Assembly (NCBI GenBank): GCA_029216955.1
Contig: JANAVB010016199.1
Span: 11,639,714 to 11,703,713 of the forward strand
From: Iris pallida
Taxonomy: Eukaryota; Streptophyta; Magnoliopsida; Asparagales; Iridaceae
Direction of reading: 5' to 3'
Length of the DNA: 64,000 nucleotides
Within the stretch, counting starts at the first letter, position 1. Each line of letters starts with the position of its first letter. Position numbers and translations under genes: made by a program. The notes beneath the pieces were generated by a model, which made no database searches, was not told where the DNA came from, and saw only the letters and a program-made list of their open reading frames with translations. Below, one piece after another: positions 10,561 through 22,911 of the stretch.

Positions 10561-12640
10561 TCACTTTCGTCCTTTGGAGCTCATGTGCATAAAATAATTT
10601 TGGTAGAAGGTGCTTATTCGATCTCCTTCGATGAATCCCTCTCGGACTTGCGTAATGCAAACTATATTGTCTTTAAATATTATTGCTGGCTCATTTGTAA
10701 CTATAGGTAGTTGACAATTTTCTCGTATATGATAAATGATCGATCGCAACCACACACTTTCTCTTGTTGCTTCTTGTAATACAATTAATTCTGCATGGTT
10801 AGAGGGAGTTACTACTGAACCTTGCTTTGTTGATCGCCAAGATATAGCTGCATGGTTACTAATAAACATGTAACCTGTTTGGGAGCAACCCTTATGAGGG
10901 TTAGAAAAATATTTGAGTCTGCACAACCAACTAGACAAGAATTGTTAGTGGAATCACAGGAGTAAAATAATACCATGTCAGTTGTTCCAAGAGATATCTC
11001 AATACATGTTTATCTCTATTCCAATGTCTATGAGTAGGTGCAAAACTATATCTAGATAATAAATTAACAAAAAATGCAATACCTGGTCTTGTGTATTGGC
11101 TAGATATAATAGTGCTCCAATAGCACTAAATACGATATTTAAGGACCAATAACTCTTTCATCATCTCCCTTTGGTCGGAATGGATCTTTATCTAAATCCA
11201 AATTGCGTACAACTATAGGCGTATGCAAACCAAGGCTAACCTTTGTCTTTCCTAAGTCTTTCATTTCAAATTTATTCTTCAAATAGTTTGCAGTTTTCTC
11301 CAATTCTATAGGAGACCTGATCAGATTTTATATCATCCATATATACTGCTACTATCGAGAATTCATTTTCGAATTTCTTAATGAAGACACATGGATAAAT
11401 TTGACTATTTTTGTATCATTCCTTAGTCAAATATATAATAAGATGATTATACCACATTCTTTCGAATTATTTTAATTCATATAATGCTCGTCTAATTTGA
11501 ACACATGCCCTTAGACTTAGTCTTTGGCATTGTAAATGCTTCTGGAATTTTTATATAGATTTCAGTATCTAAGTCTCCGTATAAATATGCAGTTGTAACA
11601 TCCATAAATCTTATATCAAAATTTTTAGAAACTGCGAGACTAATTAGATATCTAAAAATGACTTCCGTAACTGGAGAGCATGTCTCAACGTAGTCAATTC
11701 CAGGTCGAGAGAAACCCTGTGCTACAAGTTGGGCTTTGTATCTTTCAACTTCGTTTCTCTCATTTTATTTTCTCACGAAACACCCATTTAAAACTAATAT
11801 GGTTTATGCCCTTTGGTGTTTCCACTATAGGTCCAAACATACCATGTTTTTCTAAATATTTTAATTCTGCTTGAATAACATCTTTCCAGATTGGCCAATC
11901 TATTCTTTGTCGATATTCATTTATACTACGTGGTTTATTTTCACAATCATCGTTGTCCTTTGATATTTCAGTAGCTACTGTATAGCTAAATATGTCATCG
12001 ATGACAAGTGCTTGTCTATTCCACAATTTACCGAAACATGCACAGAATATCGAGATCTCTTTATTTTCAGGTACCTGTGCCTCTCTAGAGGCATCCATAG
12101 GCATTTTGATGAATTTGAAAACATGCACATCTTCATTATTTGTTTTCGGAGCTCCGGCCACTATTGGACTTTTATCAGGACAAGATGTTTTATTAGCTCT
12201 CCTCTATCAAAGAGCACTATCCTTGGAACCTATAGGCCTACCACGATTTTGACGTGTAGTAGTATATTCATTTGCCGCCGTGTTTGGATGTTGTCCAATT
12301 GGAACAATGATTATAGCCGGCACATTCATAGCTGCCACATGTGATCATGTTACCTTTACGACATCAATAAATGCATGAGGTAATTGATTAGCAATTCCTT
12401 GCAAATGTATCATTCTTCTTGTCTCATAATCATATTGTGGAGTTCTTAGAACTTGATGAGATAGAGTAGGCGTATTCCATGTCAATTCACGCCGTTAATT
12501 AGCAATAGTTTGTTCTATATGAACAATTTGTTGCTTACCTCCCCCTAACGGTGGGAAGACTCTCTCATCAAATTGGCAATCATCAAATCTTGTAGTAAAG
12601 ACATCACCAATCATTGATTTTTAAATACCTTATTATGTAA
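10561..12640 (-). pseudogene. T4 reverse transcriptase and RNase H
   Basis: The RNase H is readable at 10561-10938 with the copia signatures GYMFISNHAAISWRSTKQ and SNHAELIVLQEATRE. The RT catalytic motif reads YMDD near 11330 (usually YVDD). The RT N-terminus, with the sequence GIKWVFREK-like, lies at 11760-12161. Between these blocks the frame is broken repeatedly. There are no long open frames between 10940 and 11760 and homology is only in pieces. Confidence 0.82.
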
Positions 12641-12673
12641 GAAAACTCAAAACTAATGTATATTTATCAAACA

Positions 12674-13783
12674 TCATTGGGAATCCATCTTAGTTCTTTT
12701 GGGAGATAGAACTGGGATATATATTGTACATCCAAACATTTTTAAATATGAAATATTTGGTTGTTTACCACTAACAAGTTGTATATTTGAAAATATATGG
12801 AAGGCAATGGATCTAAATTTAACTAGAGATGCAACATATTGAACATCATGTCCCCAAGCCTCAATTTGCAAATCCGATTGCATTAGTAAGGTCCAACTAT
12901 AAGTTTGAGATGTTTAATACATGACTCAGCTAACCCAATCCCCAATAATGTACAATAAAAATAATAAAACTTGACTTAATCAAGTTATCAGGAAACTGAA
13001 ATCTATGTTAAATAATTTGGGCCAAAAGACAAGAAAATACAAGATTTCTAGTAGACAATAGAAAAACATATGACCATCTAGTAGATGCATCTATGGTACC
13101 ACTAAATATCTAAAAGGACCACTAGCATGATGAATATAACCACAAATATCTCCTTATATTCTTTACAAAAAATAAAAGATTCATTCTTAACTTTAGAAAA
13201 GATGGTCTAGTTATAATCTTCCCTTGTAAACAAGGAACAAGTAGGTGATTCTTCGATAAGCCAATGTCGTAATTTTTCAATAAATATCCACAAAGATTAT
13301 TAATGATCTGATTGAACATAATTTGTCCCGGATGACCCAAAGGGTCATGCCAAATGTTATATAAGGCAGGATCATTGGCTTTATATTTTGCCACATTCAT
13401 ATTAGATTCAATTATGCCAATGGTGGTGAAATATAAACCCATCGAAAGAAGAGATAATTCTTCTAATGTGAGCATTTTGCTCCCAACATTAGATGTGCTA
13501 CATAATGACTCTTTGTTGTTATCATTTCGAGTTTCAATATGGTACCCATTTTGTGTATATCCTTGAAACTTAACAAATTCTTTCCGAAACTACTTGAATA
13601 TAACATATTCTGCAAATAGGTTTGAGTACCATTGGGTAACATGATGTCTGCTCTTCCAATACCCTTAATTATATGGGCTGATCCAGCTATTGTTGGCACT
13701 TTATGCATGTCAAATACTAACTTTGGCAAGAACTTTTGATTCTTCAAAATCATATGTGTTGTAGCACTCTCTACCAAACACAT
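12674..13783 (-). pseudogene. T4 protease, GAG-pre-integrase and integrase
   Basis: 13463-13783 is the aspartic protease region. The usual D-S-G/A triad is degraded (CLVESATTHMI), so the catalytic Asp is lost. 13122-13475 holds the GAG-pre-integrase segment with YNIWHDPLGHPG, where a His and a Gly pattern typical of the family is visible. 12674-12883 is the integrase C-terminal part. Most of the integrase core (12900-13120) is deleted or unreadable. Confidence 0.75.
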
Positions 13784-13789
13784 ATCTAA

Positions 13790-14990
13790 GTCATTTTTCT
13801 TGGGTTCTTTGAATCTCTTAATCTCTTGTTGAGTAGCTCGACAATGCTTAAATCAATGTCTATCTTTGTCATATTTACGACAAGCATTACTTCTCCATGA
13901 AGCAAAATAAAAATATTATGAACTTATATATTCTAGCTAGCATAAGTATAATAAGAAAAATTAAGCATTTCACGTGATAATATCATATTATAGAAATGTA
14001 ACTCCAAATTTATAATATATTTTTTAATAAAACAAAACTCTCATGGCCTAGACATTCCATGATTGAAACCAAAAATAAAACATGACATCAAATTTAAATG
14101 CTTTATAAGTAGTTGAAATAAACATAAACTGACCGAGTGCTCATTCAATGGAAGGTGGATTTTCAAGCATCTTCTCAAACTGTTCATTTGTAACTTTTCC
14201 GTTTTGATCCTAAAAAAATAGGATCGAAACAATTTTTATTTGTTTATTTTGAGGATTTGAATTCCCTTTAGAGTTTGTTGTCCACTTGTTCCATTTATTG
14301 TTTTGTGAAACACCGGTTCCACCTTTGTAAGGTTGATAACCATGACCATATCTTTCATAATTATTTTCATTCCCTCTCCCGCGTCCTCTCCCACGACCTC
14401 TGCTAATTTCAAAATTATTGGCATTTGTTCCAAGAATTTCCATTGACCCAATTGGTCTAGAGTTGTGATTTTTCATGAGAACGTTGCTATTTGCCTCTGC
14501 TACAAGGAGACAATCACCGGTTCAAAGTATCTTATGAAATCTTTTTCACGATATTATTACTGCAAAGCACATTATTTGGATAAAAATGGAGAGGATTTTC
14601 TCAATCATTTGAGTCTCTGTTACTTTTTTTCGACACAATCTTAGGCGAGAAACAATATTAAACAGAGCACAATTATATTATTTAACATTTTTACAGTCAT
14701 GGTATCTTAGATTCAACCATTCACTTTGAGCAGTCAGAAGGATTACCATTCTTTGGTGGTCAAATCCATCATTTAGAGATGTCCACAAATTCAATGGATC
14801 ATTCTCACATAGATATTCTGTTTTTAGATCATCATGGATATGATGTCGTAGAAAAATCAAATCAAAGCCTTGACCTTGGTTTCAAAACTTTATTTATTTT
14901 TCTTCTTAATAGTACCATCAAGCTTGTTGGACTGCAATTGTAACTTTGCATCCATTGCCATAATAAATAATTATCTCGGCTTACATCAAG
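13790..14990 (-). pseudogene. T4 gag with decayed zinc knuckle
   Basis: 14678-14990 matches the UBN2-type gag of copia elements (LRHHIHDDLKTEYL and LWTSLNDGFDHQR). 14210-14476 has an RGRGRGRG stretch and a Gly/Tyr/Asn-rich tail. The CCHC knuckle near 13850 survives as C-x2-Y-x4-H-stop-x3-C. The second Cys has become Tyr and a Trp codon has become TGA, both G-to-A type changes. Confidence 0.75.
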
Positions 14991-15102
14991 AGCTTTGAAT
15001 TCAAGCTTTGTAAGATTCAACATCTACATGACAGAAAATAATTACATTAGATATAAATTAATAATAAAATTGATAAGCGCTTTCAAGATTACAAAACTTC
15101 AC

Positions 15103-15350
15103 ATATGCCACAATATGATGAAACGTTATCAAAAAAATATACCTTATGTGTATCACATATACAACAATGTGGTAAACGCTATCAAAGAATATTATTTCAT
15201 ATGTATCATATATACAACAATGTGATAAAACGCTATCAAAGAATATTATGTCTTATTTGTATCACATATACAACAATGTGATAAAACGCTACTAAAGAAT
15301 ATTATGTCTTATGCTTATCACATATACAATAATGTGATCATTTTATAATA
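15103..15350. repeat. Tandem repeat in the T4 leader
   Basis: Four to five imperfect copies of a unit of about 57 bp, with a core like ACAACAATGTGATAAAACGC followed by a CAAAGAATATTATG-like block. It lies between the 5' LTR and gag of T4. The function is unknown; it may be simple slippage or packaging-leader sequence. Confidence 0.7.
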
Positions 15351-15872
15351 ATATATTTTGGGTACTTTTTTTTATATAATTAGATTCACATATACAACAA
15401 TGTGAAGTAGTACATTATAGAATTCAAATAAATAAAATAATAAAATAAAAGATTCACATAAACTAGTCTAATGTAATTAACTAATTCCAAATAAGTTACA
15501 AAAATTCAAGGTATTATATATTAATTTAGTAGTTCATACAAAATAATATAGAAATAAAATTTATACATAATCTTAAATAGATTATCATAAATTTTATATT
15601 TTGAATGAAATTGCGAATATGTTCAATACAAATTTAGATTCAAAACTAAAGAGAAAGTAGATCTAGAAAACTTACATTCTAATCGATCTATAAACATAAA
15701 AATCAAACATGTATTTAATTTTACTAAAACATGCATATAACTAAGTATACAAGATTAGACTTACCTCTTCAATATAAGTGACTTCTACCTTTCTTTTCTT
15801 AAGAGAACTATTTCTCCCTTATGTGAAATATTTCTTCCTTCTTCTATTTCCTAGAGCATCGTGCTGATAACG
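15351..15872. other. T4 untranslated leader, AT-rich
   Basis: No coding signal. Next to the 5' LTR the minus strand reads ACGTTATCAGCACGATGCTC, which is where a primer-binding site should lie. It is not a standard initiator-Met match and I cannot assign the tRNA. Confidence 0.5.
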
Positions 15873-16124
15873 TATTATAAAGTAAAGAGTATGAAGATAG
15901 AAAAATGGAGAAAATTGTTTCTTCATTCACTTGTATCACAATCAACTTGAGAAGAGCCTTTTATATAGGCTTACAATGAAGGTTTAACATCATCATGACA
16001 ATTAAAGGAGAAATGCCAAAAGACATAGGTTATGGATAACCAAATGTCATAGGTTATGGATAACCAAAAGACATAGGTTATATATGCCAAATAATTATGG
16101 TAAATTATCCATATTTACAACAAT
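15873..16124 (-). repeat. T4 5' LTR
   Basis: Partner of 10121-10371. It ends TGTTGTAAATATGG (minus strand) against the TA repeat at 16125. Confidence 0.9.
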
Positions 16125-16131
16125 ATATTTT

Positions 16132-16230
<99 letters not shown>

Positions 16231-17680
16231 GTGTGGGGTTTAGATATATGTTATATGCTGTATATAGTTATATGTATATATGTAGTAACCTAGTCTACTT
16301 TGTGTTAGTCTTGAGATTAGCCTAGATTTGACCCAATAGCTTTAAAGGACTAGTTTGACTAGAGTTTGACCAAACCATAGAATATGGACCTAGTTTGACT
16401 AGAATGTTGACCAAGGTTGACCAAGGGTTGACTTGACCTAGATTGATCTAGAATCATGTAGATTGCATTGTATACTTCAGTTATTTCATATTGAACACAT
16501 CATAACCTGTATTGCTCTAAATAGGACTCAGTTACTCCTGTACAGACATCTATTTTCATCAGTCGTTCAGGATCTCAGGCGAGTACATTCTCTGATCGTT
16601 TCATACTTGCTGAGACTTATATTCTTGCTCTAGATTACTTTACTTGATACTGTCACTTTGTTTACACGGATTGGTACTATATGGATCTTTTTATGAGATG
16701 TTATCCCCCTCGGGAGCATCGGATACGTCATGTCATGTGCTTTTCACTTACATCATGTATTCCTGTGCTTCTACTATACATGTATACTCATGTGATTCAT
16801 GTACTCTCATGTTCACAGAGCCTTCATGTATAACTATTCATGTACACTCATTTATTGAGCTTCATGTGAAATCATGTACAATAATATAACTTGTCTAGAT
16901 CCTTGTGTATTGATTGGGGTACGGGGGAGTAGTAGTGGTTATATGATCAATTCCAAAGTAGGTATTCATGTGCAACTCTGTAGTTTATTTATGTGCAAAT
17001 TTTAAGCCGTTTACATAACCATCTTGTGCTCTAAATCACTAGTCACTTATAGTTCTTTACTTATAGTAGATATTTCCAGTTACAGATACCTCTCTTATCT
17101 TTCATGTATATTTCTTACTGTTCATGTATCTTACTCTATTGTTTGTTTTATATTTCCTGCCATGATATGAACTACGTGAGAGACATGTATTGCCATGATA
17201 TGAACTACGTGAGAGACATGTATTCGTTCCCGTCCTGACTGGACCTGTTGAAAATATTACAAATAACACCGAGGAGTTCTGTCCTACTTACTACGGAGCA
17301 GACCTGGATGACACTTGTGAGTTGGACCCACAGGAGGATCCAGCTCTAGTTGAGGACATCACCCCTATTGCCTAGGCTAGATAGCTAGGCTTTATCGTAT
17401 TTCTTTATGTCTTGTATTTGACAATATGATTTGTATTATTTCTGGATGTTGTGTCGTTTAAACACTTAGACTTATTTTTTTCTGTTTGTATGTTCTCTTT
17501 GAGATTTCATATCTATCTTATCGTGTCTTTTATCTACCTCTAGTGATGTGATTGAGTTGTATCTTCTGAGATTGTCCTCCGTTCGAAGAGTATATTATAT
17601 TTGTGTTTAGTTGTGATTGTGACCTAGAATAGTGTTATACCACCGATACTACGACGTAGGCTGGACGTACCTACTTCTCG
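16125..17680 (+). repeat. T2 5' LTR, third segment
   Basis: It starts with (TA)n (16134-16227), then has the U3/R-U5-like sequence of the T2 LTR. A 33-bp unit containing ATGAACTACGTGAGAGAC is duplicated in tandem near 17159-17224. The conserved short frame described separately ends at 17375. The last bases TCTCG (17676-17680) are the target duplicated by T5. The matching part of the 3' LTR is outside the window. Confidence 0.82.
17199..17375 (+). CDS. Conserved LTR-borne short reading frame, T2 copy
   Basis: An open frame without an ATG ends at TAG 17373-17375. Its last 29 codons (from ACT 17286) include LDDTCELDPQEDPALVE. The T8 LTRs carry the same peptide in the same place relative to the LTR 3' end. 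Between T2 and T8, 9 of 11 substitutions are silent, as expected if the protein has been selected. Lack of an ATG suggests it is a downstream exon. I do not recognise the peptide. Confidence 0.45.
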   Translation, partial: YELRERHVFVPVLTGPVENITNNTEEFCPTYYGADLDDTCELDPQEDPALVEDITPIA

Positions 17681-19340
17681 TGTCACGCCCCGATTCCGTC
17701 GAATCGATAGTCGTCCCCCGGGCATGATGACGTGCGAGCCTAATTTGCGATCGCACAAGGCCTAGTCATAAGGTAATCCGAGACACGAGATCTAAGAGAG
17801 TACGCAGACAAATTGATACACACAATAAGTAAAGGAAACTTGATCTTTATTGATAATGAACATCTTTTAGAGACTCCGATACGAGACTCATTGCCGTACG
17901 GGCTACAACATGACTCGATTACAAAAGAGTGCCGATGAGATAGTCGTTCCATACATTGTACACATCCCTCAATATACACAAGTACTCCATTAACCTGGAT
18001 GGAAGGGATGCTGAGTCATTTTCCTTGGACTGTCGAGAGCCTTCAAAAGTGGAGTCGTAGAGTAATTCTTCGACGCACGGCCGAAGCTTCAAAAGTTAAG
18101 AACGCCGCCGAGCTAGCTGGCACGTCCTTCCTGGTTCGCGGGACCTGCAAAGAGCGAGGATCAGCACGAAACACATGTACTGGCGAATGGCTAATTAAAT
18201 CCAAGCTCTGCATTTGATTCAAGAAGTTTCGTAAACATGTTAGCTAGCTATTTTAATGATCTTTCTAACCATCCTGTTTGATTTGCATGTTAACATGTTT
18301 TGAGGCAAGCATATGAAATTGAATATCATTAAGCAACTATCATGTTCCTTCCGTGTCCCGTGCACCTGTTAAGCAGTGAAGGGGGTATGAAGGCCACTGG
18401 CAATGTCAAGCCATCGCGGACTATAGCATTTGGTTAGACGACGCCCCTTTCGCGTCGGGTAGCGAGCCCTGTGCGAAAGTGCCCGTATAACTTGCGCCGA
18501 TGAAGGGTTGGCGCTGCTACACTCGTTCCTCCTGGGCCGAATCGGTCCCTTGGCCTAGGCAACCGTTCGAGGAAACTTCACCTTGTCGACAAGTTGTCCA
18601 ATAACCGTTTTCCTTTGGACTTAGTTGATTTGCTTACTTGACCGTATCGCTGCGATAAACGTTAATCGATTCATTCATTATTTTGCATAGGCTAAGTGGA
18701 TTTGCGTAAGAAACACGTTTTCCATTTTTAAAACCGGCAGTTTGATAGCAAGTGTTTCGTGAAGAATCGTGCCACAATTTCTTTGATTCTATACTATTAT
18801 GACAAGCATTCATTTACTTCACATATTGAGTTTGAAGTAGAGGGACGAGACGAAGGAGGTCAGCCACTCGCCTTAGCCTTGTTTCAAGCGAGCGACCGGT
18901 TGGCTGTGCTGACGTCGCCTACGCGATCACCTGCAATCGTATAAGCAACTAATTAGAACACTGTATAACTCAAGTATATTCGATATGAATGCGAAGCTCG
19001 AAAATGCGTCACAAAAACACATCGAAAACATTCACGAAAAACGCATTCACGAAAACCAAAGCCAAAGTCAAATCAGGTACGGCATGAAAACCAGAGCAAC
19101 GGGTGGTCTCTCCCGACTCAGCCGCAGAGCCAATCCTCGAGGCGCAACCCGCTGAATATGGGACTTGGTTCCGAAGAAGACATTCCATAACGAGGAATGG
19201 ATCTTAATTCAACCATTCCCGTTCGATCGACTCGGTCGATCCCGACCTATCGGTCCTGACCGAATCGATAGAGACAGTGTTCCTTTCTCGCGCACCCCGT
19301 GGACAGAGTACGGGGCACGATGTAGGGATGGGGCACTACA
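17681..19340 (-). repeat. T5 3' LTR
   Basis: Aligns with 24208-25819 throughout. The right LTR lacks about 48 bp present here near 18505-18560 (the CTGCTACACTCGTTCC region). Small ORFs inside appear in both copies and are LTR sequence. Confidence 0.94.
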
Positions 19341-19383
19341 CCATAACCAACTAATAAAAAGTTTTGTCCTCGAAACTTAAAGA

Positions 19384-22300
19384 TAAAACCTACCTCTACG
19401 GGAATAACGAAGGAAATTTCTCTTTCATGTCCGATTCAAGCTCCCACGTCGACTCTTCGACCGAATGGTTCCTCCAGAGGACGCGGACGAGAGGGATCGC
19501 TCGATTGCGCAGCAGCTTATCCTTGCGTTCTATGATTTGAACTGGCTCTTCAACGTAGGATAAGTCGGACTTTAGCTCCAGCTAGCCAAAATCTACCATG
19601 TGGCTCGGGTCGTGCATGTACTTCTGCAGTTGAGAGAAATGGAAGACATTGTGTACACCTTCAAGCGCCGGCGGTAAAGCAATTTTATAGGCCACCGGGG
19701 CGACCCGTTCAAGTATTTCGAACGGCCCAACGAATCTCGGACTCAACTTCCCCTTTGCGCCGAACCGAGTAACTCCCCGCATGGGCGACACTTTGAGAAA
19801 TACGTGATCGCCTTCTAGAAACTCGAGCGGTCGACGATGAATGTCCGCATAGCTTTTCTGACGACTCTGTGCAGTCTTTAGTCTTTCCCGAATGAGCCGA
19901 ATTTTCTGCACGGTCTGTTCCACCAGTTCTGGGCCGAGAATCTGCCGCTCTCCGACTTCGTCCCAGCAAATGGGTGATCGGCACTTGCGTCCGTACAAGG
20001 CTTCATACGGCGCCATTTGAATGCTGGATTGATAGCTGTTGTTGTATGCAAATTCGGCCAGAGGTAGATGATTGTCCCAGCTTGATTTGAAGTCAATTGC
20101 GCAGAGCCGTAGCATGTCTTCGAGAATCTGATTGACGCGCTCCGTTTGGCCGTCGGTCTGAGGATGGTAAGCTGAGCTGAACTGCAACTTGGTACCCAGC
20201 GCCGACTGAAGGCTACTCCAGAATTACGACATGAACTGTGAATCCCGATCAGAGGCGATGGATACTGGAACTCCGTGCAGCCGTACTATCTCATCAAGAT
20301 ATATCTGTGCCAGGCGATCAACGCTCCAAGTAATTTTGATGGCAATAAAATGCGCTGACTTGGTTAATCGATCGACGATGACCCAGATAGCATCATTTCC
20401 CTGCGGCGTCTTCGGCAGACCAACAATGAAATCCATGCACACGTGCTGCCACTTCCATTCTGGAATCGCCAGATTCTGCATCTCCCCGCCCGGTCTTTGG
20501 TGCTCAGCTTTCACCTGCTGACAGGCCATGCATTGCGACACGAAGAGTGCCACATCTCTTTTCATCCCGTGCCACCAGAAGTTTGTGCGGAGGTCCTTGT
20601 ACATCTTCGTGCTACCGGGATGCAAAGTGTATTTCGCATAGTGCGCCTCCGACAGGATCTCCTTTCTGAGTTCTGAATTGTCCGAAACGTATAGCCTACC
20701 CTTCAATCGAAGCACGTCGGTTTCGTCTTCTGCAAAGTCAGTCGTCCTGCCCGTCGAGATTAGCTCTCGCACTTTCTTCAGGTATGGATCGTCCGTCTGA
20801 GCGGTCTTGATCTTATTAAGCAAGCTCGGCTCTAACTGCAACTTTGCCAACTGCACATTCTGGAATCTGACTCGGAGCTCGATGCCCATCACTTCTAGGT
20901 CACGTAGCAGTCTGGGGTCGATGGATAATGAGGCAATGTACTTCCGACTCAAGGCGTCCGCCACAACATTTCCCTTTCCCGGCGTATAGTCGATAGTCAA
21001 GTCGTAATCCTTGATCAGTTCAAGCCAGCGCCTCTGCCGCAAGTTCAGTTCCCTCTGCATGAATAGATACTTGAGGCTCTTGTGATCGGTGTAGATCGTG
21101 CATGCCACGCCATAGAGGTAGTGACGCCACAATTTCAGCGCAAACACAATTGCCGCTAACTCCAGCTCGTACGTGGGATAATTTTTCTCGTGCGGCTTTA
21201 GCTGTCGGGAAGCAAAATATATCACCTTGTTCCTCTGCATCAGCACACACCCCAAGTCCTGACCGGACGCGTCGCTGAATATCTGGAAACCCTCAGTCCC
21301 TTCTGGAAGTGCGGGTATCGGGGCCGAGACGAGCCGTTGCTTTAATTCTTATAATGAAGCTTCGCAGTCGTCTGACCAGTCAAATACGACTCCTTTCTGG
21401 GTGAGGCGAGTCAGAGGCGATGCGATCTTCGCGAAGTCTTTCACGAAGCGTCAGTAGTATCCCGCTAGGCCAAGGAAACTTCGAATCTTGCCGACGGACG
21501 CTGGCCGTTTCCAATCGACAATGGCTTCAACTTTCTTTGGGTCGACCGTAATGCCTTCAGCAGAAATGATGTGTCCGAGGAATGCGACGCTGCTAAGCCA
21601 GAATTCACATTTGCTTCGCTTCGCGTATAGTTGATTTTCTCAAAGGGTCTGAAGCACGGTCCACAGATGCTCAGTGTGTTGCTGCCTATTCTTCAAGTAG
21701 ACGAGTATATCGTCGATAAAGACTACTACGAACTTGTCGAGGAATGGTCGGAACACTCGATTCATTAAATCCATGAAAGCGGCAGGGGCATTCGTTAGGC
21801 CGAACGATATTACCAGGAACTCGTAATGGCCGTATCGAGTATGGAAGGCAGACTTCGGCACATCGTCCGGCTTGATCTTGAGTTGATGGTAACCCGAACG
21901 CAGATCAATTTTAGAGAACATCGTGGCTCCTTGAAGCTGATCAAACAGATCATCTATGCGGGACATGGGGTATTTGTTCTGGACGGTGGCTTTATTCAGC
22001 TCGCGGTAGTCGATACAAAGACGCATAGAGCCATTCTTCTTCTTGACAAACAGCACGGGCGCTCCCCAGGGCGAGACGCTGGGTCGGATGAATCCCTTAT
22101 CGAGCAATTCTTGTAACTGCACCTTGAGTTCTTTAAGCTCTGCAGGGGCTATTCTGTATGGGGTCTTCGAGATCGGTCGAGTGTCGGAGAAGGTATCGAT
22201 AGTGAACTCAATCTCTCGATCGGGCGGCATACCGGGCAGCTCGTCCGGGAACACATCGAGGAATTCTGCCACAACGTCGGTCTGACCCGCGTTTGCACCA

Positions 22301-22900
22301 TCCTGTCGCATGTCTCGAACGGAAGCTAGATAGCCTTCGCACCCGGAATGCAACATCTGTCGAGCAGATATTGCGGAGATCACCATGCAGGTCGACGACG
22401 CCTCACCACACGAGTAGCAGAATTCAAGCACTCCAGGTATACGAAATGTGACCTTCTTTTCAGCGCAGTCTATGGTTGCGTTGCACGGACCAAGCCAATC
22501 CATCCCCAGAATGATATCGTAGTCCTTAATATTTAGAACTATCGCATCGAGACTGACCTTTTGACCACCTATACAGATGATTCCGTCTCTGCAGACTAAG
22601 TTTGCAAGTAGTAGCGTGCCCGACGGTACGTTAACAGAGAGATCGAGGCCCAGTGGTGTCAAGAAGAATTTTTTCTCGGCGGCAAAGTCCGCCGATATAA
22701 AACTATGTGTGGCACCTGAATCAAACAATACATGAGCAGGTTTATTATTGAATTGCAGTATACCTGTCACGACTGTATCGGATGCGAGCGCTTCGTCGCG
22801 AGTCATGGCGTAGACGCGGCCCTGAGCATTGGGGCGTCGGTCTTGGCCATTCTGTTGTGCGGTCGGTGGAGCCCGAGGTGCTTGGCCTCGATTTTGTTGA
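19384..22900 (-). pseudogene. T5 pol: protease, RT, RNase H, integrase, chromodomain
   Basis: In order on the minus strand: protease with FDSGATHSF (near 22720); RT with [11 protein letters not shown] (near 22020) and [12 protein letters not shown] (near 21710); RNase H with [10 protein letters not shown] (near 21085); integrase zinc finger ([12 protein letters not shown] near 20520), the acidic residues of MDFIVGLP and SDRDSQF, and GQTERVNQ. The C-terminal chromodomain (near 19400-19580) reads LLRNRAIPLVRVLWRN with a conserved Trp and ESTWE. Stops lie at 21640, 21451 (CGA to TGA), 21349, 20224 and 19582; the last cuts the chromodomain off. There is no intron between integrase and chromodomain, unlike T8. 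Confidence 0.92.
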
Positions 22901-22911
22901 TGTTGCGGGGG

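Larger units (their letters stand above)
10121..16124 (-). mobile_element. T4: decayed Ty1/copia retrotransposon in a TA repeat
   Basis: Two near-identical short LTRs (10121-10371 and 15873-16124) bound a 5.5-kb interior that reads, on the minus strand, gag, protease, integrase, RT, RNase H, the copia order. The LTR begins TGTTGTAAATA on the minus strand. The polypurine tract CCAAGGAAGAG abuts it at 10372-10382. The element sits in (TA)n, so the TSD cannot be told apart from the flank. Many stops and deletions make it inactive. The short LTR and the RGRGRGRG gag resemble the Ale/Retrofit group, but I am not sure of the lineage. Confidence 0.9.

Noticed and set aside
15103..15350. CRISPR-like array
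   Set aside because: Units are contiguous with no unique spacers, and this is a plant retrotransposon leader.
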